Positions 1 to 6,685 of a stretch of DNA of 7,929 nt are shown piece by piece (the stretch's first letter is position 1; each line of letters opens with the position of its first letter). Location of the stretch: the NCBI GenBank assembly GCA_025450495.1, contig JANWHI010000123.1, positions 1 to 7,929 on the forward strand. Reading direction: 5' to 3'. This DNA comes from Candidatus Dormiibacter sp. Its GTDB lineage: Bacteria; Chloroflexota; Dormibacteria; UBA8260. Below the pieces are notes generated by a model. It was not told where the DNA came from. It saw only the letters and a program-made list of their open reading frames with translations, and searched no databases. Both the position numbers and the translations under genes were made by a program.

Positions 1-142
1 CGGTGGTGTCGCCCATGGCGCTCACCACCACCACCACGCGGTCCGCCGCGCGGCGGGTCTGGGCCACGCGCTCGGCGACCAGGTGCAGCATGGCGACGCC
101 CGCGAGGCTGCTGCCGCCGTACTTCTGCACGACGACGGTCAC
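1..142 (-). CDS. lysC: Aspartate kinase, N-terminal fragment (cut by window edge)
   Basis: Aspartate kinase phosphorylates L-aspartate, the committed step towards threonine, methionine, lysine and isoleucine. Only the first 47 codons are in the window. They read [15 protein letters not shown] at the start, and the KYGGSS motif near residues 7-12 is the nucleotide/aspartate-binding signature of the family. Residues 36-47 (five valines then SAMGDTT) match the second conserved strand and loop. I chose the GTG at 142-140 because it lies two residues before the conserved [10 protein letters not shown] strand, has a GAGGTG Shine-Dalgarno match 5 nt upstream, and overlaps the thrB stop in a GTGA junction. 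The gene is last in the visible hom-thrC-thrB-lysC series. The C-terminal ACT domains that would show feedback control lie outside the window, so the isozyme type (lysine- or threonine-sensitive) cannot be judged. The family assignment is firm despite the truncation. Confidence 0.92.
   Translation of the reverse strand, partial: MTVVVQKYGGSSLAGVAMLHLVAERVAQTRRAADRVVVVVSAMGDTT
23..37 (-). repeat. Five-unit GTG trinucleotide run inside lysC
   Basis: Five tandem CAC units on the plus strand read as (GTG)5 in frame in the aspartate kinase and encode Val36-Val40. The valines form the hydrophobic beta strand before the SAMGDTT loop, so the run is probably a coding consequence. A unit gain or loss would stay in frame and only alter strand length. 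Confidence 0.6.
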
Positions 143-1044
143 GCGCGCACCTCGACACGCGAGCCGAAGTTGCGCGGGCGGAGCACCAGCACAGTGCCGG
201 CGACAGCGAGCCCCCTGGCGGCGTCACCGAGCGCTGCTGTGACGGGTGCGGGATCGCGGGCGGTCAGCGCCAGGATCGACGGGCCCGCGCCGGCCAGGCA
301 CGCACCGTCCGCGCCGCCGCTGTAGGCAGCGTCGATGAGCGAGGCCATCGCCGGGAACAGCGCGGCCCGTTGCCCCTGGTGCCAGCGGTCGTCCATGGCT
401 TCGCGAAGCGCTCCGTAGTCGCGCAGCAGCAGCGCCCGCACCAGCAGCGCGCAGCGGCCGGCGTTGAACAGCGCGTCCTGGCGCGAGAACGATGTCGCCA
501 CCACCTCGCGCGCGGCCGTTGTGGCCAGGCGCGCGTCGGGCGCGAACACCACCGCGTGAAGCTCGTCGGGCACGTCGCAGCGGGCCGGGGCTGCCCCGGG
601 TGCGCAGATGGCCAGGCCACCGAGCAGCGCGGCCGCGGCGTTGTCGGCGTGGCCCTCGAAAGCGGCAACGCAGTCGATGATCTCCGGCTCGCTCCAGGGC
701 GCGCGGTGCAGGGCCACCGCGGTGAGCACGCCGCTCAGCGCCGCCGCCGCGCTCGATCCCAGGCCTCGGCCCATCGGGATGTCGTTGCGACAGCGCAGCC
801 GCACCCCCCGCTCAGATTCGGCCACGCCCAGGCGCGCGCAGGCCTCGACGTAGGCACGCGCCACCAGGTTGCGCAGCGGGTCGAGCAGCTCGGCGTCATC
901 CTCGCCGTCGACCTCCACTGTGACCGATCCACCGTCGATCGCCTGCGCGACGACCTCGTTCTGCAGTTGCAGCGCCAGCCCGAGCAGGTCGAAGCCGGGT
1001 CCGAGGTTGGCCACCGTCGCCGGGACGCGCACGGTGCTCTTCAT
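139..1044 (-). CDS. thrB: Homoserine kinase (GHMP family)
   Basis: Homoserine kinase is a cytosolic enzyme that transfers phosphate from ATP to L-homoserine, giving the substrate of threonine synthase. The 301-residue protein has the usual length and the GHMP motifs in order. Motif 1 is near residues 8-25 ([12 protein letters not shown]). The phosphate-binding loop is [12 protein letters not shown] at 90-101. An [14 protein letters not shown] segment lies at 130-143, and the C-terminal glycine loop AGAGPS is at 251-256. Arg179 aligns by eye with the conserved substrate-binding arginine of the E. coli enzyme. The 130-143 segment has HAD where many relatives have HPD, and DNAAA resembles actinobacterial homologues. 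ATG 1044 overlaps the thrC stop (ATGA), and the TGA overlaps the lysC start (GTGA), so translational coupling on both sides is likely. The reading frame stays open far upstream inside thrC, but the family alignment begins at this ATG. Confidence 0.96.
   Translation of the reverse strand: MKSTVRVPATVANLGPGFDLLGLALQLQNEVVAQAIDGGSVTVEVDGEDDAELLDPLRNLVARAYVEACARLGVAESERGVRLRCRNDIPMGRGLGSSAAAALSGVLTAVALHRAPWSEPEIIDCVAAFEGHADNAAAALLGGLAICAPGAAPARCDVPDELHAVVFAPDARLATTAAREVVATSFSRQDALFNAGRCALLVRALLLRDYGALREAMDDRWHQGQRAALFPAMASLIDAAYSGGADGACLAGAGPSILALTARDPAPVTAALGDAARGLAVAGTVLVLRPRNFGSRVEVRA
148..153 (-). promoter_or_regulatory. Ribosome binding site of lysC
   Basis: GAGGTG on the minus strand is a six-base match to the anti-Shine-Dalgarno sequence, with a 5-nt spacer to the GTG at 142-140. 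It lies inside the last codons of thrB, so lysC can be initiated by ribosomes arriving from thrB or independently. It supports the GTG start. Confidence 0.65.
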
Positions 1045-2099
1045 CGCAGCCCCAGCGCCGCGGCGATCGCCCCGACGCCGCCGTCGACGAGCATCGGCGG
1101 CGGCAGGCCCTCGACAGCAACCGCCGGGTCCTTGAGCCCGTTGCCGGTGAGCACACACACCACGGCTGTCCCCGCCGCCACGGTGCCCTCGGCCACCGCC
1201 CGGCGCAGAACCGCCAGAGTTGCGGCCGACGCCGGCTCGCAGAACACGCCCTCGAGCGTGGCGAGGTCGTGCTGCGCGCGAAGGATGTCGCCGTCGCTCA
1301 CCGCCAGGATGGCACCCTCGGACTGGTCGCGAGCGTCGATGGCGCCCTGCCATGAAGCCGGGTTGCCGATGCGGATCGCGGTGGCGACGGTTTCCGGAGC
1401 ATCGATGGGGTGGCCGACCACCAGCGGCGCCGCGCCATCCGCCTGGGCGCCGAGCATGCACGGCAGGCGGCTGCACAGCCCCTCTGCGCGGTACTCGCGA
1501 AACCCCCGCCAGTAGGCGGTGATGTTGCCCGCGTTGCCGACTGGGATGGCCAGCACCTCGGGCGCGTCGCCGAGCTCGTCGACCAGCTCGAAGGCGGCCG
1601 TCTTCTGGCCCTCGATGCGATGCGGGTTGACGGAGTTGACCAGCGTCATCGGCAGCTTCTCGGCGAGCTGACGCACTGCGTCGAGGGCCTCGTCGAAGTT
1701 GCCATTGATGGCCAGAACTTCGGCGCCGTGAACTTGCGCCTGCACCAGCTTGCCCCTCGCGATCCTCCCCGACGGGATCACCACGATGGTGCGCAGCCCG
1801 AAGCGCGCGCCGTAGGCGGCCGCCGACGCCGAGGTGTTGCCGGTGCTGGCGCACACCAGCGCGGTGCTGCCGGCCTCCAAAGCACGCGCCACCGCCACCA
1901 CCATGCCGCGGTCCTTGAACGAGCCGGTGGGGTTGAGCCCCTCCAGCTTGAGGTGGAGGCTGGCCAGCCCCAGCTCGCCACAGAGTCGTGGTGCCCCTAC
2001 GCAGGGAGTCTCGCCCTCGAACATGGTGATCGGCGGCGTGTCCGCGGTCAGCGGAAGGCGCGCCCGGTAGCGCGCGATCACGCCGCTGCGGATCGCCAT
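1041..2099 (-). CDS. thrC: Threonine synthase (PLP-dependent)
   Basis: Threonine synthase converts O-phospho-L-homoserine and water to L-threonine and phosphate, using pyridoxal 5'-phosphate. The 352-residue protein fits the short class found in Bacillus and Mycobacterium (about 350-360 residues), not the longer proteobacterial and yeast class. Lys62 in GSFKDRG (59-65) is the expected Schiff-base lysine. ASTGNTSAS at 84-92 is the substrate/cofactor asparagine loop. PVGNAGN at 186-192 is the glycine-rich phosphate-binding loop, and LTGNGLKD at 317-324 carries the residue contacting the pyridine nitrogen. An N-terminal TPPITMFEGETP segment (21-32) is also typical. ATG 2099 overlaps the hom stop by one base (TGATG), and the 3' end overlaps thrB by four. 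A weak GGGA lies upstream, so initiation probably depends on ribosomes terminating on hom. No key residue is missing. Confidence 0.97.
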   Translation of the reverse strand: MAIRSGVIARYRARLPLTADTPPITMFEGETPCVGAPRLCGELGLASLHLKLEGLNPTGSFKDRGMVVAVARALEAGSTALVCASTGNTSASAAAYGARFGLRTIVVIPSGRIARGKLVQAQVHGAEVLAINGNFDEALDAVRQLAEKLPMTLVNSVNPHRIEGQKTAAFELVDELGDAPEVLAIPVGNAGNITAYWRGFREYRAEGLCSRLPCMLGAQADGAAPLVVGHPIDAPETVATAIRIGNPASWQGAIDARDQSEGAILAVSDGDILRAQHDLATLEGVFCEPASAATLAVLRRAVAEGTVAAGTAVVCVLTGNGLKDPAVAVEGLPPPMLVDGGVGAIAAALGLR

Positions 2100-3367
2100 C
2101 AGCCGGGTCCCAAGCAGTCCATCACCGCGGCCACCTCGTCGACCGCGGGCAGCGAATCGAGCGTCTGCGTGGCGCGCTCGAGCATCTCCCCGGTGACTGG
2201 TCCGGTCAGCACAGCGAGATCTGCCGAACGGTCCGGCGCTGCCACGGCCAGCACCGGGACGCCGCGATCCTCGAGCGCCTGGGTGACCATCGCAGCGGCC
2301 TCGGCCACCTCCCTCAGGCGCACGCGAATGTAGGCGCAGCGTTCCGTGGCTGCGCCGTCGCCGACGCCCAGTCGCCGGGTTGGGACCCGGGGCGGTTGCT
2401 GTGGCGCTCGGACAGTCGCGACGATGTCGGACACCACCGCGCTCGCGGTGCTGTCGCCGCCGCCGCCGAGCCCGCTCAGCAGCACCCGACCCGCCAGGTC
2501 GGCGTTCACGAGCAGCGCGTTGTCGGCATCGTCGATGCCCGACAGCGCATGCCCGGCGAGCACCACCGTCGGGCGCACCGAGAGGCAGAGCACCTCCGCC
2601 ACGAGGGTGGCCTGGCCGACCAGCTTGACGCTCCCGCCGAGGCTCTGGGCGGTGGCGATGTCGATGGCTTCGACAGCACCGATCCCCGTGGTGGCGACGT
2701 CCCCGGGGCCCAGCGGAGCGGCGAACGCCAGCCGGCTGAGCAGCACCAGCTTGGCCGTGGCGTCATGGCCGTCGACGTCGGTGCTGGGGTCCGCTTCCGC
2801 GAAGCCACGTTGCTGCGCCTGCGCCAGCGCGGCGGCAAAGCTGAGGCCGTCGCGCGCCATGGCGCTGAGGATGATGTTGGTGGTGCCGTTGATGATCATC
2901 TGCAGGGAGCTGATCCGGTCACCGCGAAGGCTGTCGGCGAGTAGCGCCACCACCGGCAGCCCGCCCCCCGCCGCCGCTTCGTAGCGCAGCGAGACGCCCA
3001 TCTCCGCGGCGAGCGCGAACAGCTCCAGGCCGTGCGCGGCCAGCGCCGCTTTGTTGGCGGTCACCACCGGCTTGCGCAGCCGCAGAGCGCGGTCAATCAG
3101 TGCGCTGGCGCGGTCGACGCCGCCCATCACCTCGACCACGATCGCCACCGCGTGGTCGTCGACCAGAGCCTCGGGGTCGCCGTCCAGCCGCACTGCCGGC
3201 GGGGCGACGTTGCGGGGACGGGCCGGGTCGCGCACCGCCACGCGGCGGAGCAAGGGGATCGCCCCGGCTCGGTCGCCGAGCAGCTCCCACTCGTCGACGA
3301 GGCGGCGCGCCACCGCCGACCCCACGGTGCCGAGCCCGATCAGACCAACCCCGACCTCTGCCGCCAT
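2099..3367 (-). CDS. hom: Homoserine dehydrogenase with C-terminal ACT-like domain
   Basis: Homoserine dehydrogenase reduces L-aspartate 4-semialdehyde to L-homoserine with NAD(P)H at the branch between lysine and threonine/methionine synthesis. The 422-residue monofunctional protein starts with a Rossmann fold whose dinucleotide loop is GLGTVG (11-16). NKAALA follows at 105-110, then INGTTN (159-164) and the catalytic-domain segment EADPSTDVDGHDATAK (191-206). Asp202 and Lys206 have the spacing of the known catalytic Asp/Lys pair. A GGGGDSTASAVVSD loop lies at 301-314. Residues about 345-420 have the length and pattern of an ACT domain, but the usual D-x-P-G-V-L effector loop is replaced by E353-V-A-E-A-A. 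No Shine-Dalgarno sequence precedes ATG 3367, and a TANNNT box ends 9 nt before it. The gene lies 32 nt after the response regulator and leads the thr genes. Confidence 0.97.
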   Translation of the reverse strand: MAAEVGVGLIGLGTVGSAVARRLVDEWELLGDRAGAIPLLRRVAVRDPARPRNVAPPAVRLDGDPEALVDDHAVAIVVEVMGGVDRASALIDRALRLRKPVVTANKAALAAHGLELFALAAEMGVSLRYEAAAGGGLPVVALLADSLRGDRISSLQMIINGTTNIILSAMARDGLSFAAALAQAQQRGFAEADPSTDVDGHDATAKLVLLSRLAFAAPLGPGDVATTGIGAVEAIDIATAQSLGGSVKLVGQATLVAEVLCLSVRPTVVLAGHALSGIDDADNALLVNADLAGRVLLSGLGGGGDSTASAVVSDIVATVRAPQQPPRVPTRRLGVGDGAATERCAYIRVRLREVAEAAAMVTQALEDRGVPVLAVAAPDRSADLAVLTGPVTGEMLERATQTLDSLPAVDEVAAVMDCLGPG

Positions 3368-3376
3368 CGCCGCAGG

Positions 3377-3382
3377 AGTCTA
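3377..3382 (-). promoter_or_regulatory. Candidate -10 box of a near-leaderless hom promoter
   Basis: TAGACT on the minus strand fits the TANNNT -10 pattern and ends 9 nt before the hom ATG. A transcript starting about 7 nt downstream would begin at or next to the start codon. No Shine-Dalgarno match exists in the gap. The best -35 candidate is CTGACC with a short 15-nt spacer (4 of 6 matches to TTGACA), which is weak. With only 32 nt between the genes, read-through from the two-component genes is equally plausible. Confidence 0.35.
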
Positions 3383-3399
3383 GGGGTGTGGCTGTCGGG

Positions 3400-3999
3400 T
3401 CAGATCAGGTGGCGCTTCCACGCCTGGAGGACTGCGGCGGCCCGGTCGCGGCAGTCGAGCTTGGCGAAGATGTTGCTGACGTGCGTCTTGACGGTGTTCT
3501 CGCTGACGAACAGCGCGGTGGCGATCTGGGCGTTGTTGTGGCCATCGGCCATCAGCCGGAGCACCTCGAACTCGCGCGCTGTGAGGCCGGCGTCGTCGCG
3601 CGCTGCGTCCACCATCTCCGGGTCGAGCAGGGATTCGCCCGCGGCCACCGCGCGGATGGCACCCGCCAGCTCCTCGCGCGACGAGTCCTTGAGAAGGTAG
3701 CCGCGTGCGCCGGCGCGCAGCGAGGGAAAGATGTAGTCCTCGTTGCGGTACGTGGTCAGCACGATGACGCGCGCCTCGGGATCGTCGGCGCGGATCCGGC
3801 GGAGCGCCTCGATGCCGTCCAGGACGGGCATCTGCACGTCGAGAAGTGTGATATCGGGATGCTCGCGGCGCGCCATCATCACCGCCTCCTCCCCGTCGGC
3901 GGCCCGGGCGACCACCTCGATGTCGTCCTCGAGCTCGAGCATGGTGATCAGCCCCTCGCGCACCACGGGGTGATCGTCGGCGACGAGCACCCGGATCAC
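3400..3999 (-). CDS. NarL/FixJ-family response regulator
   Basis: This is a DNA-binding transcriptional regulator of a two-component system. The 199-residue protein has an N-terminal receiver domain (about 1-118) with the acidic pair Asp8/Asp9, phospho-acceptor Asp54 (LLDVQMP), switch threonines at 82-83 and Lys104 in LLKDSS. A linker leads to a LuxR-type helix-turn-helix at about 137-195, including LTAREFEVLRLMADGHNN and SENTVKTHVSNIFAKL. The recognition-helix region TVKTHV is canonical, whereas GHNNAQIA differs slightly from the common GLSNKEIA. The GTG at 3999-3997 is the start, because the encoded MIRVLVADDH is the canonical beginning of the receiver. It overlaps the kinase stop in a GTGA junction, so the pair is almost certainly co-translated. 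Target genes cannot be read from sequence. Self-regulation, the downstream thr genes or the divergent lipoprotein gene are candidates only. Confidence 0.95.
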   Translation of the reverse strand: MIRVLVADDHPVVREGLITMLELEDDIEVVARAADGEEAVMMARREHPDITLLDVQMPVLDGIEALRRIRADDPEARVIVLTTYRNEDYIFPSLRAGARGYLLKDSSREELAGAIRAVAAGESLLDPEMVDAARDDAGLTAREFEVLRLMADGHNNAQIATALFVSENTVKTHVSNIFAKLDCRDRAAAVLQAWKRHLI

Positions 4000-6524
4000 G
4001 CGCTGGCCGCCGTCTGCTGGGCTTCCAGCGGGACGCGCACCGAAACCCGTGTGCCGCCCTCCCGCTGGCTGGTGACCTCGAGCCCGGCCCCGATCAGGCG
4101 GGCGCGCTCGTGCATACCGACCAGCCCGAAGCGGCCGGCCTTGGGCTCGCCCTCGTCGTCGACGTCGAACCCGGAGCCGTCGTCGCTGATCGACACCAGC
4201 AGCTCCCCGTCGCCGGCGTGGAGCTCGACCTCGACAAGGTGGGCGCCGCTGTGGTGCCCGGCGTTGGCCAGCGCCTCCTGGACGATGCGGAAGACAGCCA
4301 CCTCCGACTGCGGAGCGAGCGCCAGGTCACGGGGGACACCGTCGTTGCGCACCCTGACCGCGATGCCGGTGCGCGTGCCGAAGCGCTCGGCCTCGAGGGT
4401 CACGGCGGCGGTCAGCCCGGCCGCCTCCAAAGGCATCGGGCGCAGGTTCCACACGCTGCGCCGCGCCTCCCGGAGGGCCAGCCGTGCCTGCTCGCGGGCG
4501 GCGACGACCAGGTCGCGGGAGCGCTCCCCGCGGTTGCGACTCTGCATCACCTCGGCAGCCTCGAGCTGGAGGACGATGCCGGTGAGCTGTTGAGCCAGCG
4601 TGTCGTGGATCTCCCTGGCCAGGCGGGTGCGCTCCTCGAGAACGGCGAGCTCACGACCCTCGGCGGCGAACTGGGCGGTGCGCAGCGCCAGGCCGACCTG
4701 GTCGGCGACGGCGCCGAGCAGGATGCGGATGCGCTCGGGCACCTGGATAGAGGAGGACACCAGTGCGGCGAGGGCGCCCAGCGGCGCCCCGCCGGCCCCG
4801 ACCGGGATGGCCACGACCCGTCCGGCGGCCGATTGGCGCACCGTCAACGCCTTCGCGCCCAGGGCCACGGCCACCCCCTCGGCCATCTCGTCGGCAGCCT
4901 CCCCGAGCCGGGCCGGGTGGTGGGTGACCATCTGGGGAAGGTCGTGGGCCATGGTGTAGCCCGCGGCGGCGGCCACCGGCAGGATCACTCTCACCGCCTC
5001 GACGGCTCCAGATAGGAGTTCAGCGGGGTCGAGCGACCGGGTCAGGGTGGCGGCCAGGGCGTTCAGCGCGACCAGCTCCTCGTTGCGGTCACGCAGCTCC
5101 TCAGTCCGGTCGGCCACGCGACGCTCGAGCTCGAGGGCGGCGGCGAGCAGCGCCTCCCTCGAGGAGTTGATCTCGCGGCGCATTCGCTCCAGCGCCTCAC
5201 TGAGCAGGCCAACCTCGTCGTCGCCCTGGGGCGGCACCGGTTCGTCGGTGTGTCCCTGGGCGAGGCGTTCGGCCGAGGTGGTCAGGGCGCGCACCGGACC
5301 AAGCAGGCGGCGGGAGAAGAGCGCGGCGAGAAGGATCGCGATCACCCCGATGACCACTGCCAGCGGCAGTAGCTGGAGGAGCAGGATGCGGCGGACGCCG
5401 TTGCGGATCCCGTCACCGAGGGAGGCGGCCGCCGGGGCGAGGTCGCGCGTCGGCACCACCGTCGCCAGGGTCCAGTGGACGTCGTTCACGGGGGCGGTGA
5501 ACAGCTCGCGGGGGACGCCACCGATGGTGGCGGCGATGACCTGCGGGTTGCGGATGGTCAGCTGGTTCACGGATATCCCGGGAGATGCAAAGGGGCTGCC
5601 CGGGAATCCGGTGGCGAGGCCGAAGTCGCTGATCGCGCCGTTGCCAGCGCTGAGCCAGCGTCCGCTCGAGCTGAGCAGCACGGGGTAGGCGTCCGGGAGC
5701 GTCGACACCGACGATGGCAGCATCCCGGCGATCGCCACGCTGGACAGCTCGGCGCCGACGAGCAGGTCACTGTTGGAGGGCAGGGCCGTCCACAGGGTCA
5801 CCGAGGAACCGCTGCTGAACGCCGCGGTGTCGATGTCACTCCAGGCGGGGTAGACGGGGTTCTTGGCGGCATCGCCGCCGACGGTGGCGACCGCCTCGGT
5901 GACCTGGGGATCGAGGAGGCGGACGGGATCGATGCGGTCGTTCTCGAGCAGGGTGGTCAGCGCGGCGGGATCGACGATGGGTGTCTCGGTCAGCTCGTGG
6001 TCGACTCGGCCGTACAGCCACACCGCGGTGACCGTGGGGTGGCGCTTGCGGAGCGCATCGAGCGCGGCGGCGATGGCGGGGCGGCTGGCGCCGAGCGGGT
6101 CGGCCACGCTGCCGACGCCACGGAGGAGAGGGCTCTGCGCGCCCACCAGCGTGATCGCCGGTCCGCCCGGAGCCAACAGGCGTGTCCCACCGATGATGGG
6201 GCGGACCGGCTGGATGGCGGGCCGGCTGCCCTTGACCAGGGGGTCCACGGTCGCGGCGACCTGGCCCAGATCGGAGCCAAGGCTGTCGAGGAGGGTCTGC
6301 AGCGTGCCCGCACCGTCGTTTGCCGCGGTGCTCTCATGCCGCTCCGCATCGGCGACGATGGTGCTGTGCGCCTCGTCGACGGTGGTCTGGTTGACCTCGG
6401 CGAGCTCGGCGCCGACCAGGGCGGTGAGCGCCGCCAGCGGCAGCAACGCCACGGCGAGCATGGCGATGAGGATCCGCCGGTTGAGACGGCGCGATCGCGA
6501 CCTGCGCGCGAACAAACGGATCAT
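3996..6524 (-). CDS. Membrane sensor histidine kinase (dCache-like/HAMP/GAF/HisKA_3/HATPase)
   Basis: This 842-residue NarX/DesK/LiaS-class kinase is the likely partner of the overlapping response regulator. An arginine-rich N-terminus precedes membrane segment 1 (about 18-40). A large extracytoplasmic region (about 41-378) ends in an NDVHWTLATVVPTRDL-type stretch (347-362) resembling the end of a dCache sensor. Membrane segment 2 is at about 379-403. A HAMP domain follows at about 404-452, with Pro410 and DE at 436-437, then a coiled coil (about 453-487) and a GAF-like domain (about 488-617). The HisKA_3 dimerisation helix has LAREIHDTLAQQL with phospho-acceptor His640. The HATPase_c domain carries the N-box EALANAGHHSG with Asn754, the G1 box DDGSGFD (781-787) and the G2 region GLVGMHERA (800-808). 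All catalytic elements are intact. The stimulus is unknown. There is no Shine-Dalgarno sequence before ATG 6524, and a TATACT box lies 13 nt upstream. Confidence 0.95.
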   Translation of the reverse strand: MIRLFARRSRSRRLNRRILIAMLAVALLPLAALTALVGAELAEVNQTTVDEAHSTIVADAERHESTAANDGAGTLQTLLDSLGSDLGQVAATVDPLVKGSRPAIQPVRPIIGGTRLLAPGGPAITLVGAQSPLLRGVGSVADPLGASRPAIAAALDALRKRHPTVTAVWLYGRVDHELTETPIVDPAALTTLLENDRIDPVRLLDPQVTEAVATVGGDAAKNPVYPAWSDIDTAAFSSGSSVTLWTALPSNSDLLVGAELSSVAIAGMLPSSVSTLPDAYPVLLSSSGRWLSAGNGAISDFGLATGFPGSPFASPGISVNQLTIRNPQVIAATIGGVPRELFTAPVNDVHWTLATVVPTRDLAPAAASLGDGIRNGVRRILLLQLLPLAVVIGVIAILLAALFSRRLLGPVRALTTSAERLAQGHTDEPVPPQGDDEVGLLSEALERMRREINSSREALLAAALELERRVADRTEELRDRNEELVALNALAATLTRSLDPAELLSGAVEAVRVILPVAAAAGYTMAHDLPQMVTHHPARLGEAADEMAEGVAVALGAKALTVRQSAAGRVVAIPVGAGGAPLGALAALVSSSIQVPERIRILLGAVADQVGLALRTAQFAAEGRELAVLEERTRLAREIHDTLAQQLTGIVLQLEAAEVMQSRNRGERSRDLVVAAREQARLALREARRSVWNLRPMPLEAAGLTAAVTLEAERFGTRTGIAVRVRNDGVPRDLALAPQSEVAVFRIVQEALANAGHHSGAHLVEVELHAGDGELLVSISDDGSGFDVDDEGEPKAGRFGLVGMHERARLIGAGLEVTSQREGGTRVSVRVPLEAQQTAASA

Positions 6525-6536
6525 GAAGCCGGCTTC
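6525..6536. repeat. Perfect 12-bp palindrome abutting the kinase start codon
   Basis: GAAGCCGGCTTC is its own reverse complement and lies immediately upstream of the kinase ATG, between the start codon and the TATACT box. It replaces the place where a Shine-Dalgarno sequence would sit. It could be a dimeric regulator half of a larger operator, or chance in GC-rich DNA. A hairpin is unlikely because there is no loop. Confidence 0.5.
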
Positions 6537-6537
6537 G

Positions 6538-6543
6538 AGTATA
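6538..6543 (-). promoter_or_regulatory. Candidate -10 box of the kinase/response-regulator promoter
   Basis: TATACT on the minus strand matches the TATAAT consensus at five of six positions and ends 13 nt before the kinase ATG, predicting a leader of only about 5-7 nt. Its AT-rich core stands out from the GC-rich surroundings. It is bracketed by GGCTTCG (6531-6537) and CGAGCC (6544-6549), an imperfect inverted repeat. The -35 position (TCGGGA at a 17-nt spacer) is poor, so an activator or a different sigma factor may be needed. Confidence 0.5.
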
Positions 6544-6571
6544 CGAGCCCGCTTCGCGCATCCCGAAGAAG

Positions 6572-6589
6572 ATCACCCCAACGGGTGAT
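6572..6589. repeat. 7-bp inverted repeat with 4-nt loop in the divergent spacer
   Basis: ATCACCC (6572-6578) and GGGTGAT (6583-6589) are perfect reverse complements around a CAAC centre. It lies upstream of the likely kinase -35 region and well upstream of the lipoprotein start, a suitable place for a shared operator. The 18-bp span and symmetric arms suit a dimeric helix-turn-helix protein. No T-run follows on either side, so it is not an intrinsic terminator. Confidence 0.45.
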
Positions 6590-6595
6590 GGCGGA

Positions 6596-6611
6596 GCAGC
6601 CCCCCGGCTGC
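6596..6611. repeat. 6-bp GC-rich inverted repeat in the divergent spacer
   Basis: GCAGCC (6596-6601) and GGCTGC (6606-6611) form a perfect stem around four cytosines, 7 bp to the right of the ATCACCC repeat. Short GC-rich repeats of this size can arise by chance in such DNA. It has no trailing T-run and does not look like a terminator. Confidence 0.3.
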
Positions 6612-6676
6612 CAGAATGCGGCCCCTAGCCGCCGCTTTGGGGTGGCAATGTTTGGCGCGGGACGGAATGCCCGGCC

Positions 6677-6685
6677 GGGAGAGAG
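6677..6685 (+). promoter_or_regulatory. Ribosome binding site of the SBP lipoprotein gene
   Basis: The purine run GGGAGAGAG ends 6 nt before the ATG at 6692 and provides a GGAG Shine-Dalgarno core. It contrasts with the kinase and hom starts, which have none. A perfect 10-bp palindrome, CCCGGCCGGG (6670-6679), overlaps its first three bases and might slightly limit access in RNA. Confidence 0.65.

Noticed and set aside
1045..1854. Upstream extension of the thrB frame, which stays open to 1854
   Set aside because: The extension lies wholly inside thrC in another frame and encodes Arg/Gly-rich sequence. Homoserine kinase homology begins at the ATG at 1044.
3368..3399. A terminator, riboswitch or leader-peptide attenuator ahead of hom
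   Set aside because: The gap is only 32 nt, with no stable hairpin, no T-run and no threonine/isoleucine-rich leader frame.
6644..6657. TGGCAATGTTTGGC as a sigma-54 promoter for the lipoprotein gene
   Set aside because: The spacing between the GG and GC elements does not fit the -24/-12 consensus, and no enhancer-binding regulator is in the window.
6614..6670. Two GAATGC copies (6614-6619 and 6665-6670) as a regulatory direct repeat
   Set aside because: Only six bases are shared, the flanks differ and the spacing (51 nt) is not a clear helical repeat. Chance is sufficient.
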